A stretch of 64,000 nucleotides of DNA from Paludibacter sp. (GCA_024710005.1 JANJVQ010000022.1:50305-114304), one strand, 5' to 3'; positions 9,150-19,919 are shown, numbered from the stretch's first letter. The notes: generated from the letters alone by a model not told the origin. Numbers and translations: made by a program.

Positions 9150-9189
9150 AAAAGGAGCAGCAAACTATTGTTTACTGCTCCTTTTTTTT
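9150..9189. terminator. Bidirectional intrinsic terminator between convergent genes
   Basis: aaaaggagcagcaaac tatt gtttactgctccttttttt. Confidence 0.85.
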
Positions 9190-9200
9190 ATAACCATAAA

Positions 9201-9240
9201 TGGTTTTCCGCTTTCCGCTGTTAGCTTTCCGCTTCCTCTT
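9201..9240 (-). repeat. Heptamer array overlapping the BCCP-like gene's 3' end
   Basis: Minus strand gaagcggaaagctaacagcggaaagcggaaaacc. Confidence 0.75.
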
Positions 9241-9565
9241 CCGCCGCTTCCAGTTCCAGCATCAACATATCCTTCGGAATGCGGTCTCCTACGTTTACAT
9301 TGACTTTCTTGATTTTAGCGGTAAAGGGCATTTGGATACGGTTACGCATTTTCATTGCTTCGAGAATGAGCAGGGGTTCGCCTTCCTGTACCACATCACC
9401 TTCTTTCACCGAAATTTCGATGATGGTTCCCGGAATAAACGACTGAATTTCATAAGGATTGGGATCAACCCAAGCCTTACGGTTCTTGTATTTATTGGTC
9501 AGTAATGTTTTGTATTTTCTGGCAGTAACTGCAAATTCCACTAAATCCTGATTTTTTTTTGCCAT
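9221..9565 (-). CDS. Biotin carboxyl carrier subunit of acyl-CoA carboxylase/decarboxylase
   Basis: ILEAMKMRNRIQMPFTAKIKKV biotinylation motif; next to carboxylase beta subunit. Confidence 0.88.
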   Translation of the reverse strand: MAKKNQDLVEFAVTARKYKTLLTNKYKNRKAWVDPNPYEIQSFIPGTIIEISVKEGDVVQEGEPLLILEAMKMRNRIQMPFTAKIKKVNVNVGDRIPKDMLMLELEAAEEEAES

Positions 9566-9615
9566 GATGATTTGTTTTAAATTCTACATCTTAAAAATAA
9601 ACACACCAAAACAAA

Positions 9616-11160
9616 TCAGAATGGAGGAACCCCGTGTTTTTTATACGGACGGTGGTCGTCTTTGTTTTTGGAAACTTCCAACGCATGCAGGATGAGTTCG
9701 CGTGTTTCGAGCGGCTCAATCACGGCATCGATATATCCTTTGGCAGCAGCTACGAAAGGATTGGCAAATTTCTCGATATACTCTTCTACTTTCTGCTGAC
9801 GCATTGCATCCTGATCTTCAGCTTCCATGATTTCCTTGCGGAAGATGATATTGGCAGCTCCTTCCGGACCCATAACCGCGATTTCAGCACCCGGCCAGGC
9901 AAACATAAAGTCGGCGCCGAGGTGACGTGAGTTCATGGCAATGTATCCACCACCGTAAGCTTTACGCAGGATTACCGTGATTTTAGGTACAGTAGCTTCT
10001 GAATAGGCGTACAACATCTTGGCACCGTGACGGATTACACCCGCGTGCTCCTGGTCAACACCCGGCAGATAACCCGGCATATCTTCCAGTGTAACGATAG
10101 GAATATTGAAAGCATCGCAGAAACGAATGAAACGAGCCGCTTTATCTGAGGCATCGCAATCAAGCACACCAGCTAAATACATCGGTTGGTTAGCTACGAA
10201 ACCTACTGTTTCTCCATTCATACGTCCAAAGCCGATCACGATGTTAGGCGCCCAGAGTTCCTGTACTTCGAGGAATTTTGACTCATCGGAAAGCGCAAAA
10301 ATAATTTCACGCACATCATAAGGCTGTTTTGGATCAGCCGGGATGATGTTTTCTAAATTTTTATTGAAAGTTGGTTTTTTAGGGGCTATTTTAGCCGCTT
10401 TTTCCTGATTGCTGTGAGGAATCAGTCCAATCAAATCTTTAATCTGATTCAAACATTGAATCTCAGTCTGCGCATAAAAATGCGCGTTACCAGTAATTTC
10501 AGCATGTACACGGGCTCCACCCAGGTCTTCCTGTGAGATTTTCTCACCCAATACCGTTTCGATTACATTCGGACCGGTAATAAACATCTTCGAGATATTT
10601 TCTACCACGAATACGAAGTCGGTCAACGCCGGAGAATAAACCGCGCCACCGGCACAAGGACCGAGAATTACCGAGATCTGAGGAATAACACCGGAAGCCA
10701 TGGTATTGCGATAAAAAATTTCGCCATAACCGGCTAATGCACCGATACCTTCCTGGATACGGGCGCCACCAGAGTCGTTGATACCGATACAAGGCATTTT
10801 CATTTTCAGAGCATGGTCCATGATTTTGGTAATCTTACGGGCATGTTTCAAACCCAACGAACCACCCATCACGGTAAAGTCCTGTGCATAGATACAAACG
10901 GGAGCGCCATTGATGGTACCGGTACCGGTAATTACGCCATCACCGGCCAGTTCTTTCGTGTCCATCCCGAAATTGCGTTCCTCATGTTCCACAAACATGT
11001 CATATTCATGAAATGAATTCACATCCAACAAATAAAGGATACGTGCACGGGCAGTCATTTTACCCATTGCAGCCTGTTTCTCAATGGCTTTCTTACCACC
11101 ACCCATTTGAACCAGGGCTTTCTTTTGTCGCAATGCGATAATGTTTTTCTTTAAAGTCAT
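9616..11160 (-). CDS. Acyl-CoA (propionyl/methylmalonyl-CoA) carboxylase beta subunit
   Basis: GINDSGGARIQEG, GPCAGGAVYSPALTDF, KAYGGGYIAMNSRHLGADF. Confidence 0.93.
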   Translation of the reverse strand: MTLKKNIIALRQKKALVQMGGGKKAIEKQAAMGKMTARARILYLLDVNSFHEYDMFVEHEERNFGMDTKELAGDGVITGTGTINGAPVCIYAQDFTVMGGSLGLKHARKITKIMDHALKMKMPCIGINDSGGARIQEGIGALAGYGEIFYRNTMASGVIPQISVILGPCAGGAVYSPALTDFVFVVENISKMFITGPNVIETVLGEKISQEDLGGARVHAEITGNAHFYAQTEIQCLNQIKDLIGLIPHSNQEKAAKIAPKKPTFNKNLENIIPADPKQPYDVREIIFALSDESKFLEVQELWAPNIVIGFGRMNGETVGFVANQPMYLAGVLDCDASDKAARFIRFCDAFNIPIVTLEDMPGYLPGVDQEHAGVIRHGAKMLYAYSEATVPKITVILRKAYGGGYIAMNSRHLGADFMFAWPGAEIAVMGPEGAANIIFRKEIMEAEDQDAMRQQKVEEYIEKFANPFVAAAKGYIDAVIEPLETRELILHALEVSKNKDDHRPYKKHGVPPF

Positions 11161-11308
11161 AAAAACATTGATTTAATTAAACTTCGATTTAATTTGTATT
11201 TGTAATTTAAAAACGATACAAAAGTAACACTTTTTTCTGACGCAACAACGCACAAGCAAGACTACTGTATTATAGCAATTTACAAAACAGAATCAATAAA
11301 TATACGAA

Positions 11309-11836
11309 TTATTTAACCCTTTTTGTATAGTATTTCAGTATGTTTCGACGGGAAGAAACAAATGCGGCAGTATATTCACTTTCATCGGCCTGATCGATGG
11401 TAATGATGAATTCACGGAGGAGGTCTTCGTCGGTAAGCGCATATTTATACAGCAATTTCATGGCCAGACTTTGCACCCCGATAGAAAAAGCGGGAGAAAG
11501 CATCCAGTCGTACAGCGTATTCAGCATGTCAACATTGATTGGATCAGGTACAGGAAATGAGTTCAGAATAGATAGTCCAATCCGGTGCATGCCCTGGTGT
11601 TTGGTTGTCAACACCATTTTTGTTATGCGGTCTAACTTATCCTGATCAAACCACTCCGGGTTGCGCTGACTTATCTTCTCGACAGCCCAGAGCACCCGCC
11701 AGGCTTTCTTATTATCTGCTTCGAAAGCCATGTTAAATAATGTGTCAAAGTCCACCTGATGATGGTAGATATGTAACAACAATTCTTCGAGGTGGTAACG
11801 GGATTGCAGGTTTTCAAAAAAAGCGTGGTAATCCAT
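11309..11836 (-). CDS. Conserved hypothetical, helical (HEAT-like) protein
   Basis: Intact 175-aa ORF abutting the upstream transglycosylase gene. Confidence 0.7.
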   Translation of the reverse strand: MDYHAFFENLQSRYHLEELLLHIYHHQVDFDTLFNMAFEADNKKAWRVLWAVEKISQRNPEWFDQDKLDRITKMVLTTKHQGMHRIGLSILNSFPVPDPINVDMLNTLYDWMLSPAFSIGVQSLAMKLLYKYALTDEDLLREFIITIDQADESEYTAAFVSSRRNILKYYTKRVK

Positions 11837-11842
11837 GACAAG

Positions 11843-13210
11843 TTACATTTTTCCTTTGTATTTCTGATAGGTATCCAGCGTATTGCGCACGTAACGAATG
11901 GTCTCACCCGAGCGGAACCGGCCGTATTTCACCACCTCATCGTTGTAGTATTCGGGCTCATGCTTCTTTGATAGAAAATATTCTACGTGCTCAAACCAGA
12001 TGTACGGATTTTTACCATGTTTCTCAGCCAGGGCCATGGCATCGAGGATGTGGGCCGGACCTGAATTATAGGAAGCGAGGATAAACTTCTTCCTTTCGTC
12101 CTGATTCTCTATCTTCCTGAAAAGCAGATTTAAACTTTTGATATATTGTACACTGGCTTCAATATTTTTCTCCGGATTCAGTATATTATCCAGGCTCAAA
12201 CCGAACTTAGCCGCCGTTCGGGGCATTAACTGCATTAAACCCGAAGCTCCCATGCGCGACACCTGTGATGAGTCGAATCTGGATTCATGAAATGCAAGAG
12301 CAGCCAGCAAACGCCAGTCCCAGTTGATTTCCGCGGCATATTTTCTGAAATAGGCATCATATGGGGAAATAGCTCCTTTGGGTATAGAAATCTTTTTCGT
12401 TACAAAATAGGGATTTTTGATGCGGTATTTGCCGTATAACTGTGACCGTATCAACTCGGTTTCTGAACTGTTTTCCCAGTCGGTAATAAGTTCTTTAATC
12501 CGGTCATTTTGCTTGTTAACCAGCCAGCCGTTGCGTTGCAGGAACCCAACCGGAATACGGCAGTCGAGCCGGCGGTTGAAATCTTTGTGCTGCACCGCCG
12601 TCTTGTAATGGGCAATGGTGTAGGAAATCTTACGTTTGGTAACCATCTCGATAGCCTGATCCACGGAAACTGTATCGTCCAGCAATTGAATATCGATACC
12701 GCCACCCAGTTCCCGGTTCAGGTGCTGCATGCGCTGATGGTAAACAGAATTTCTGATGACATGCACGGTTTTGCCTTTCAGTTCACTGATATCGCTCACG
12801 GTCTGCAAACCGATTTCCTGCACCAGCACCATATACGAATCTTCCTGAAATGCCACAAAGTCAAACTCATCCTTGAGCGCTTTTGTTTCGTACATACTGT
12901 AGGCTATCAGATCAACCCGTTCGTTTCGAAGCATATTCAGCATTTCTTCCCGTGAACCGGCCAGGTGTACCTTCACCGGAATACCGCTGAAGGCAGCAAA
13001 ATGATTAACCAAATCATAATCATATCCCATGATTTCATCACCCCTGAAGTTAAAATAAGAGGAGGATCCGTACAATGTGGCAACATGCATGGTGTCTTGT
13101 GCCTGTTCTTCAGCGGATGAACCGGCCGAAAGCAGCTCATCGTTGGGTATATCCTGTTGGGTACAGGATATCAGTAACAGCAGCAAAAACAGGACGGAGC
13201 GGATAAACAT
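11843..13210 (-). CDS. MltF-like membrane-bound lytic transglycosylase (SBP_bac_3 + SLT domains)
   Basis: Lipobox LLISCTQQ; solute-binding N-terminus; ALAFHESRFDSSQVSRMGASGLMQLMPRTA SLT motif. Confidence 0.88.
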   Translation of the reverse strand: MFIRSVLFLLLLLISCTQQDIPNDELLSAGSSAEEQAQDTMHVATLYGSSSYFNFRGDEIMGYDYDLVNHFAAFSGIPVKVHLAGSREEMLNMLRNERVDLIAYSMYETKALKDEFDFVAFQEDSYMVLVQEIGLQTVSDISELKGKTVHVIRNSVYHQRMQHLNRELGGGIDIQLLDDTVSVDQAIEMVTKRKISYTIAHYKTAVQHKDFNRRLDCRIPVGFLQRNGWLVNKQNDRIKELITDWENSSETELIRSQLYGKYRIKNPYFVTKKISIPKGAISPYDAYFRKYAAEINWDWRLLAALAFHESRFDSSQVSRMGASGLMQLMPRTAAKFGLSLDNILNPEKNIEASVQYIKSLNLLFRKIENQDERKKFILASYNSGPAHILDAMALAEKHGKNPYIWFEHVEYFLSKKHEPEYYNDEVVKYGRFRSGETIRYVRNTLDTYQKYKGKM

Positions 13211-13286
13211 ACTTTCATGGTTTGGATTTCAGCGGACTAAAATAACCATATTTTTTCAAACTCAGGCAATATAAACTGATTTTTTA

Positions 13287-15077
13287 TTACATCCGTTCCG
13301 GCACATCAATGCCCAGTAAGTTCATTCCTTTTCTGATAACATCTGCCACTGCGGCAGAAAGCACCAGACGGAAATATTTAATTTCGGGATTTTCTTCCCG
13401 CAGGATAGAAAAATCGTGATAGAACTGGTTGTATTCTTTAACGAGTTCGTACACATAATTGGCAATTACGGCCGGACTGAACTCCTGTCCGGCTTCCCTT
13501 ACGATAGTGGGGAATGCCGAAAGCAACTGCACCAGATTACTTTCTTTATCCGACAAAGGCAGATTTTCTGTCACAGGCACTTCGGTAATGATATCCTGTT
13601 CGGCAGCCTTCCGCAGTACCGACTTAATACGTGCGTGGGTGTACTGGATAAATGGACCGGTATTGCCATTGAAATCGATGGATTCTTTCGGGTTGAAAGT
13701 CATATTTTTTTTCGGATCGACTTTCAGTATGAAGTATTTCAGGGCGCCCAGTCCCACCATGCGGGCTATTTCGTCAATTTCTTCTTCAGATGATTGGTCG
13801 AGTTTACCCAGTTCACGCGCTGTTTCTCGGGCTGTATCAATCATTTCTTCCATGAGGTCATCGGCATCCACCACCGTACCTTCACGGCTTTTCATCTTGC
13901 CCTCGGGCAGTTCCACCATGCCGTAAGAGAAGTGCACCAAATCTTTACCCCACGCAAAGCCTAATTTATCAAGCAATAAGGCCAATACCTGAAAATGGTA
14001 ATTCTGCTCATTGCCCACCACGTACACCATCTTTTTGATTTCGTATTCGCTGTATCGCAAAGCTGCGGTACCAATATCCTGTGTCATGTATACAGAGGTT
14101 CCGTCGGCACGCAATAATAGTTTTTCGTCCAGACCATCAGCGGTTAAGTCGGCCCACACCGAACCATCTTCTCTTTTGTAGAAAACGCCCTTGTCAAGTC
14201 CTTCTTCTACCTTGGCTTTGCCATCGAGATAAGTTTGAGACTCATAATAAATCTTATCAAAATCAACACCCAGCTGTTTATAGGTTTCATCAAAACCGGC
14301 ATACACCCATCCGTTCATCTTCTCCCACAGACCATACACTTCCGGATCGTGGTTTTCCCAGGCCACCAGCATTTGTTGTGCCTGCTGAATCAGCGGCGCC
14401 GATTTTTTGGCATCGTCTTCCGACATCCCTTTTTTCATCAGCTCCTTAATTTCAGCCTTGTAGGCCTTATCAAATTCCACGTAATACTTTCCAACCAGGT
14501 GGTCGCCTTTCAGACCGGAACTTTCAGGTGTTTCGCCATTTCCAAACAGCTTCCACGCCAGCATGGATTTGCAGATATGAATACCACGATCATTGACGAT
14601 ATTGGTTTTCACCACCTTCCAGCCATTAGCCCGCTGAATCTGCGCAATGGAATACCCGAGCAGGTTATTACGGATATGTCCGAGATGCAACGGTTTGTTG
14701 GTATTCGGCGAAGAATATTCGACCATCATGATTTCATCGTCGCCATCCATATTGAATCCGAAATTTTCGGCGCTCCGGATTTTATTCAGCAACTGCAACC
14801 AGTAGTTTTTGCTGATGGAGAGGTTCAGGAATCCTTTGATCACGCTAAAACCGGTAATCAGTCCGTTGTTTTCCTGCAGATACTCCCCTATTTCCTGTCC
14901 CGTTGCCTCCGGCGATTTCTTAGCCGCTTTCACGAAAGGGAATGTCACCACTGTCAGGTCACCTTCGAATTCTTTTCTGGTTTTCTGTATTTGTATCTGT
15001 GTCGCCTCGAGTTCCAGAGCATACAACTCCGACACGGCATCTTTAACAATCAATTGAATGGAAGATTCTAAATTCAT
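13287..15077 (-). CDS. argS: Arginyl-tRNA synthetase
   Basis: SSPNTNKPLHLGHIRNNLLG; C-terminal MNLLGIDVPERM. Confidence 0.97.
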   Translation of the reverse strand: MNLESSIQLIVKDAVSELYALELEATQIQIQKTRKEFEGDLTVVTFPFVKAAKKSPEATGQEIGEYLQENNGLITGFSVIKGFLNLSISKNYWLQLLNKIRSAENFGFNMDGDDEIMMVEYSSPNTNKPLHLGHIRNNLLGYSIAQIQRANGWKVVKTNIVNDRGIHICKSMLAWKLFGNGETPESSGLKGDHLVGKYYVEFDKAYKAEIKELMKKGMSEDDAKKSAPLIQQAQQMLVAWENHDPEVYGLWEKMNGWVYAGFDETYKQLGVDFDKIYYESQTYLDGKAKVEEGLDKGVFYKREDGSVWADLTADGLDEKLLLRADGTSVYMTQDIGTAALRYSEYEIKKMVYVVGNEQNYHFQVLALLLDKLGFAWGKDLVHFSYGMVELPEGKMKSREGTVVDADDLMEEMIDTARETARELGKLDQSSEEEIDEIARMVGLGALKYFILKVDPKKNMTFNPKESIDFNGNTGPFIQYTHARIKSVLRKAAEQDIITEVPVTENLPLSDKESNLVQLLSAFPTIVREAGQEFSPAVIANYVYELVKEYNQFYHDFSILREENPEIKYFRLVLSAAVADVIRKGMNLLGIDVPERM

Positions 15078-15186
15078 GATGATATCTTTTTAGGGAGTGC
15101 AAAGATAAGAAAAATAATAAATTAAATTTGTTCAGGATGTCCTGAAGTAATATTGTATTAACTATTAATGCGAATGTTTGTTAATA

Positions 15187-15489
15187 ATGACGCACATTTA
15201 ATCAACCAAGAACAGGTTCGAGGGGGGGTTGCTTCGTCGGCTACGCCTCCTCGCAATGACGGTGCGTTGGTTAGGTCAGTATTACGTCGCGAGAGATTTT
15301 GCGAACCTATTTAGTGAATTGTAGCGACGGGTTCGGCGGACAATAGCGCCCGTCGTGCAAAAACCAATGATGTTTTGCACAGATATGGTCGACGGGTATT
15401 TATTATAATTCGATGACCTCGTCATTGCGAGTCGGTGCAACCGACGAAGCAACCACCTGAAAGTTTGTACTTGGTTATTCGCACGTCAT
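15187..15489. repeat. Composite inverted-repeat element, MITE-like / dispersed palindromic repeat
   Basis: GGTTGCTTCGTCGG-N9-CTCGCAATGAC at about 15227-15260 and its inverted copy 15421-15454, with imperfect ATGACG...CCAAG...CAGGT flanks. Confidence 0.6.
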
Positions 15490-15650
15490 TGCGAAGTGAG
15501 GAATCTCCGGTGCAAATAAGCAAAAAAAAACAACTCCTGATTCGAATTATTTGTTATTTTTGCAAGCAATAGATTATACTCGCTTTGTAAAAACCTTATT
15601 GATTGATATTAAAATATGACTGTTATTTGATTCATTCAATTTGAATTGTC

Positions 15651-16175
15651 ATGAAAAAACATCAAATTATCATTATATCCTTATTTCTATTATTGGGAAG
15701 TTGCAACCTTGAAACATATCAATGCTGGTCCAGAATACAATCATTAAATTTGTATCCTGTTGTTAAAAACAAGACTTCTGAAAAATCTACTATAAAAGGT
15801 TGGTATCATTCCGAATTTCAAAATCAGTTGTTAAACTTTGCTATAGAATTCAATCATGATTATTGTAATGAGCATTACTTTATGAGATATGAATATTATT
15901 GGGAAAATTACCCAATTGAAAATTCCATAAGGATCACTTGCAATAAAGATATTACAAATGGTGTGGATACAATTAAATCAGGAGTTGAATTAAATGAATG
16001 TTTCGACATAATGACTTACGATGAATCAGGAACATTCAGGTTAATTTCAATTTTACTTTCTGAAAAATCAACTAACACCTATCAATTTGATGATAAATAC
16101 TATACATTTAATGTTTCATTAAATACTTCTGACAGCATCCAGATGATAGATTCATGTTTAATCAAAAGATTCTAA
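15651..16175 (+). CDS. Hypothetical lipoprotein
   Basis: MKKHQIIIISLFLLLGSC lipobox; preceded by TATTTTTG-type box near 15555. Confidence 0.65.
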   Translation: MKKHQIIIISLFLLLGSCNLETYQCWSRIQSLNLYPVVKNKTSEKSTIKGWYHSEFQNQLLNFAIEFNHDYCNEHYFMRYEYYWENYPIENSIRITCNKDITNGVDTIKSGVELNECFDIMTYDESGTFRLISILLSEKSTNTYQFDDKYYTFNVSLNTSDSIQMIDSCLIKRF

Positions 16176-16177
16176 CT

Positions 16178-16693
16178 ATGAAACCATTTATTTTTTGCTT
16201 TTTGGGGATAATAACTCTTTTATCAGCTTGTTTTAATGATGAGCCCATGTATTTTCGCAGCAAATTTTATCCGGTTGTTACAGAAGGAAGCAACCAACAG
16301 TATCAGCACAGAAAAAGTGCACATTTTCATCCATCAACCCCAATTACAATCATTTTAGACAGCAGGATTGATTATAAAAACGAGAATTGGGAAGGCAAAT
16401 TTGACTTGATTAAACAAGAAACTGCACTCCTTAGATTCGACAGGGATATTATACTAACCAACGAAACTATTCCCAAATACTCCAATCTGTTAGAAACAAA
16501 TTATGCTGAGATTGAAACATTAATGGGCTCATTAAATGGCGAACCAAGACCTTTGTATTATATTATCTGGATAAATAAAAACTTAGAAATTGATTATGAA
16601 TTAAATAAAGGATATCATACGATATACTTTAAAGCCAGAACCGAGCAAAATAATATCATAAACGATTCTACCATTATTTACATCGGAAATTGA
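16178..16693 (+). CDS. Hypothetical lipoprotein
   Basis: MKPFIFCFLGIITLLSAC lipobox; directly follows the previous ORF. Confidence 0.65.
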   Translation: MKPFIFCFLGIITLLSACFNDEPMYFRSKFYPVVTEGSNQQYQHRKSAHFHPSTPITIILDSRIDYKNENWEGKFDLIKQETALLRFDRDIILTNETIPKYSNLLETNYAEIETLMGSLNGEPRPLYYIIWINKNLEIDYELNKGYHTIYFKARTEQNNIINDSTIIYIGN

Positions 16694-16703
16694 ATATATT
16701 ATC

Positions 16704-19700
16704 TTAATACTCGTCCCAGCTCTTAATCTTAATATCTTCCAACGTCATATTACAAAATGCCTGGATGAACGCTGAGGCCAACCGGGCATTCGTCAGCAAC
16801 GGGATGTTGAAATCCACGGCGCTGCGGCGGATGATGTAGTCGTTGCGCAACTCCCGCTCTGTCGTGTTTTTGGGGATATTGATGACCAAATCAAAATGCT
16901 TTTTCGCCAAGAGACTTTTCACATTCAGTTCGCCATCCTCATCCGGCCACTGTACCGCTATGGCTTCTACCCCGTTTTCGGCCAAGAAACGCTGCGTTCC
17001 GCGGGTAGCGTAAATTTTATATCCTTTTTGTTGCAACAGACGCGTGGCTTCCATCAATTCCACTTTCGATTTGGGCTCTCCGGAAGATATCAGGATGCTC
17101 TTTTTCGGAATTTCGAAACCTACCGACAGCAAGGATTTCAATACCGCTTCGGAATAATCATCACCTATACAACCCACTTCACCGGTAGAGGACATGTCCA
17201 CACCCAGAATCGGATCGGCATTGTGCAGCCTCGCGAAGGAGAATTGCGATGCTTTGACACCAATATGATCCACATCGAAAACGGACGAGTCAGGCTTGCT
17301 GTATGGAGCATTCAACATGATGCGGGTAGCTGTTTCGATGAAGTTGCGCTTGATGACTTTCGATACGAATGGAAATGAACGCGAGGCACGCAGGTTACAT
17401 TCGATTACCTTGATGTAGTTATCCTTGGCTAAGAACTGGATGTTAAACGGTCCGCTAATATTAAGCTCTTTGGCAATCTTCTTCGAAATGCGTTTGATGC
17501 GACGCATGGTTTCAAAGTAAATCTTCTGTGCCGGGAAGACGAGGGTAGCATCGCCCGAATGCACACCGGCAAACTCTACATGCTCTGAAATCGCGTATTC
17601 AACCACTTCTCCGTTCTGGGCTACAGCATCAAATTCTATTTCTTTCGCGTTCTGCAGAAATTCTGAAACAACAACAGGATATTGTTTTGACACTTTAGCT
17701 GCCAATGACAAGAACTTGCGCATTTGCTCTTTGTTGTAGCAAACGTTCATGGCTGCACCGGAAAGCACATAAGACGGACGAATCAGTACCGGAAAACCAA
17801 CTTCTTCGATGAAAGAATCAATTTCGTCGAAGCTGGTCAACTCTTTCCAGCGTGGCTGGTCGATGTCCAACTCATCAAGCATGGTCGAAAACTTATGACG
17901 GTTCTCTGCACGATCGATTGACGCTGCTGAGGTTCCGAGAATAGGAACTTGCTGACGGTCGAGTTTCGTCGCCAGGTTATTCGGTATTTGTCCGCCCATC
18001 GACAACACAACTCCTTTCGGAGATTCAATATCGACCACATCCAATACCCTTTCGAAAGATAATTCATCAAAATAAAGACGGTCGCACATATCGTAGTCGG
18101 TCGAAACCGTTTCGGGGTTGTAGTTAATCATCACAGATTCGTAACCCAAGTTCCGTGCAGTTACTACGGCATTCACCGAACACCAGTCGAATTCCACGGA
18201 AGAACCAATGCGGTATGCGCCTGAACCTAACACCACTACGGCTTCTTTATCAGATTTCGCAGGTTGATAGGCTTTTTCTGAACCATAGGTAAAATACAGA
18301 TAGTTAGTATCATCCGGATGGTCGGATGCAACGGTGTTGATGCGACGGATAACCGGCGTTACGCCTTTACTTTTACGAAGTTCACGTACTTCCAGCACTT
18401 CTTTTTCCATCGTACCGGTCGGATTTTCCACATAACGGGCAATCTGGAAATCAGAGAAACCAAGTCGCTTGGCTTCCGCCAGGACTTCTTTCGGCAAATC
18501 AGCAATTTTGTTGTATTGCTCCAGTACTTTGGTGTACTTATAAATATTTTCTAATTTTTCGAGGAACCAGGTATCGATTTTTGTCAGCGCTTCAATCTGA
18601 TTCACAGTATATCCTTTCTCAAAAGCATCAGCAATAGCAAAGATGCGCAAATCCGTCGGTTTGGAAAGCGCATCTTCAATATTATCGAAAGTCAAGTCTT
18701 TGTTGCCCACAAAGCCGTGCATACCCTGACCAATCATACGCAATCCTTTCTGGATGATTTCTTCAAACGACTGACCGATAGACATGATTTCGCCCACTGA
18801 TTTCATCGAAGAACCGATTTCGCGACTCACACCCTGGAATTTGGTGAGGTCCCAACGGGGAATCTTCACAATCATATAGTCTACAGAAGGCGCTACATAA
18901 GCCGAGTTGGGCGTACCCATCTCCCCAATCTGGTCGAGCGAATAACCCAACGCCAGTTTAGTAGCCACGAAAGCCAGCGGGTAACCCGATGCTTTGGATG
19001 CCAGTGCTGAAGAACGACTCAGACGGGCATTGATTTCGATGATGCGATAGTCGTTGGTTTCAACATTAAACGCGTACTGGATGTTACATTCACCCACGAT
19101 GCCGATGTGACGAACTACCTGACGGGCAACATCTTCGAGATAAGCAATCTGATCCTTGGTAAGGGTAATAATCGGCGCCACCACGATACTTTCACCGGTG
19201 TGAATACCCAGCGGGTCGAAGTTTTCCATCGGAACCACGGTAAAGCAATGGTCATTTTTATCGCGTATGACTTCAAATTCAATCTCTTTCCAACCTTTCA
19301 GACTTTCTTCCACCAGAATTTGTTTCGAATGAGCCAGGGAGCTTTTACACAGTGTGATAAACTCTTCTTCATTGTCACATATACCAGACCCCAATCCACC
19401 CAATGCATAAGCAGAACGCACCATCACCGGGAAACCGATTCGGCGACCCACTGTCAGCGCATCTTCCAGATTTTCTACCGCCTGCGAAACCGGCGTTTTG
19501 GCCTCAATTTCATTCAGTTTCTTTACAAACAAATCACGGTCTTCCGTAATCATGATGGCCTCGACGGAAGTCCCCAGCACACGTACATTATATTTATCCA
19601 GTGTACCGTTCAGATACATTTCCGTACCGCAGTTCAGTGCCGTCTGTCCCCCGAAAGCGAGTAAAATACCATCCGGTTTTTCCTTGATGATAATCTGTTC

Positions 19701-19919
19701 TACAAAATAAGGAGTGATGGGAAGAAAGTAAACCTTATCGGCAATACCTTCCGATGTTTGAATTGTAGCGATGTTGGGATTGATGAGGATAGTTTCAATG
19801 CCCTCTTCTTTCATGGCTTTTAACGCCTGCGACCCTGAATAGTCAAATTCTCCTGCCTGTCCGATTTTTAAGGCACCTGATCCTAAGAGGATCACTTTTT
19901 TAATAGTGTTCTCTACCAC
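16704..19919 (-). CDS. carB: Carbamoyl-phosphate synthase large subunit
   Basis: KKVILLGSGALKIGQAGEFDYSGSQALKAM; full-length; GTG at 19919 preferred because the ORF's TTG at 19952 lies in the tRNA. Confidence 0.95.
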   Translation of the reverse strand: MVENTIKKVILLGSGALKIGQAGEFDYSGSQALKAMKEEGIETILINPNIATIQTSEGIADKVYFLPITPYFVEQIIIKEKPDGILLAFGGQTALNCGTEMYLNGTLDKYNVRVLGTSVEAIMITEDRDLFVKKLNEIEAKTPVSQAVENLEDALTVGRRIGFPVMVRSAYALGGLGSGICDNEEEFITLCKSSLAHSKQILVEESLKGWKEIEFEVIRDKNDHCFTVVPMENFDPLGIHTGESIVVAPIITLTKDQIAYLEDVARQVVRHIGIVGECNIQYAFNVETNDYRIIEINARLSRSSALASKASGYPLAFVATKLALGYSLDQIGEMGTPNSAYVAPSVDYMIVKIPRWDLTKFQGVSREIGSSMKSVGEIMSIGQSFEEIIQKGLRMIGQGMHGFVGNKDLTFDNIEDALSKPTDLRIFAIADAFEKGYTVNQIEALTKIDTWFLEKLENIYKYTKVLEQYNKIADLPKEVLAEAKRLGFSDFQIARYVENPTGTMEKEVLEVRELRKSKGVTPVIRRINTVASDHPDDTNYLYFTYGSEKAYQPAKSDKEAVVVLGSGAYRIGSSVEFDWCSVNAVVTARNLGYESVMINYNPETVSTDYDMCDRLYFDELSFERVLDVVDIESPKGVVLSMGGQIPNNLATKLDRQQVPILGTSAASIDRAENRHKFSTMLDELDIDQPRWKELTSFDEIDSFIEEVGFPVLIRPSYVLSGAAMNVCYNKEQMRKFLSLAAKVSKQYPVVVSEFLQNAKEIEFDAVAQNGEVVEYAISEHVEFAGVHSGDATLVFPAQKIYFETMRRIKRISKKIAKELNISGPFNIQFLAKDNYIKVIECNLRASRSFPFVSKVIKRNFIETATRIMLNAPYSKPDSSVFDVDHIGVKASQFSFARLHNADPILGVDMSSTGEVGCIGDDYSEAVLKSLLSVGFEIPKKSILISSGEPKSKVELMEATRLLQQKGYKIYATRGTQRFLAENGVEAIAVQWPDEDGELNVKSLLAKKHFDLVINIPKNTTERELRNDYIIRRSAVDFNIPLLTNARLASAFIQAFCNMTLEDIKIKSWDEY

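Noticed and set aside
14081-15071. Large plus-strand ORFs antisense to argS (122 and 278 aa)
   Set aside because: Shadow ORFs of a confidently identified argS.
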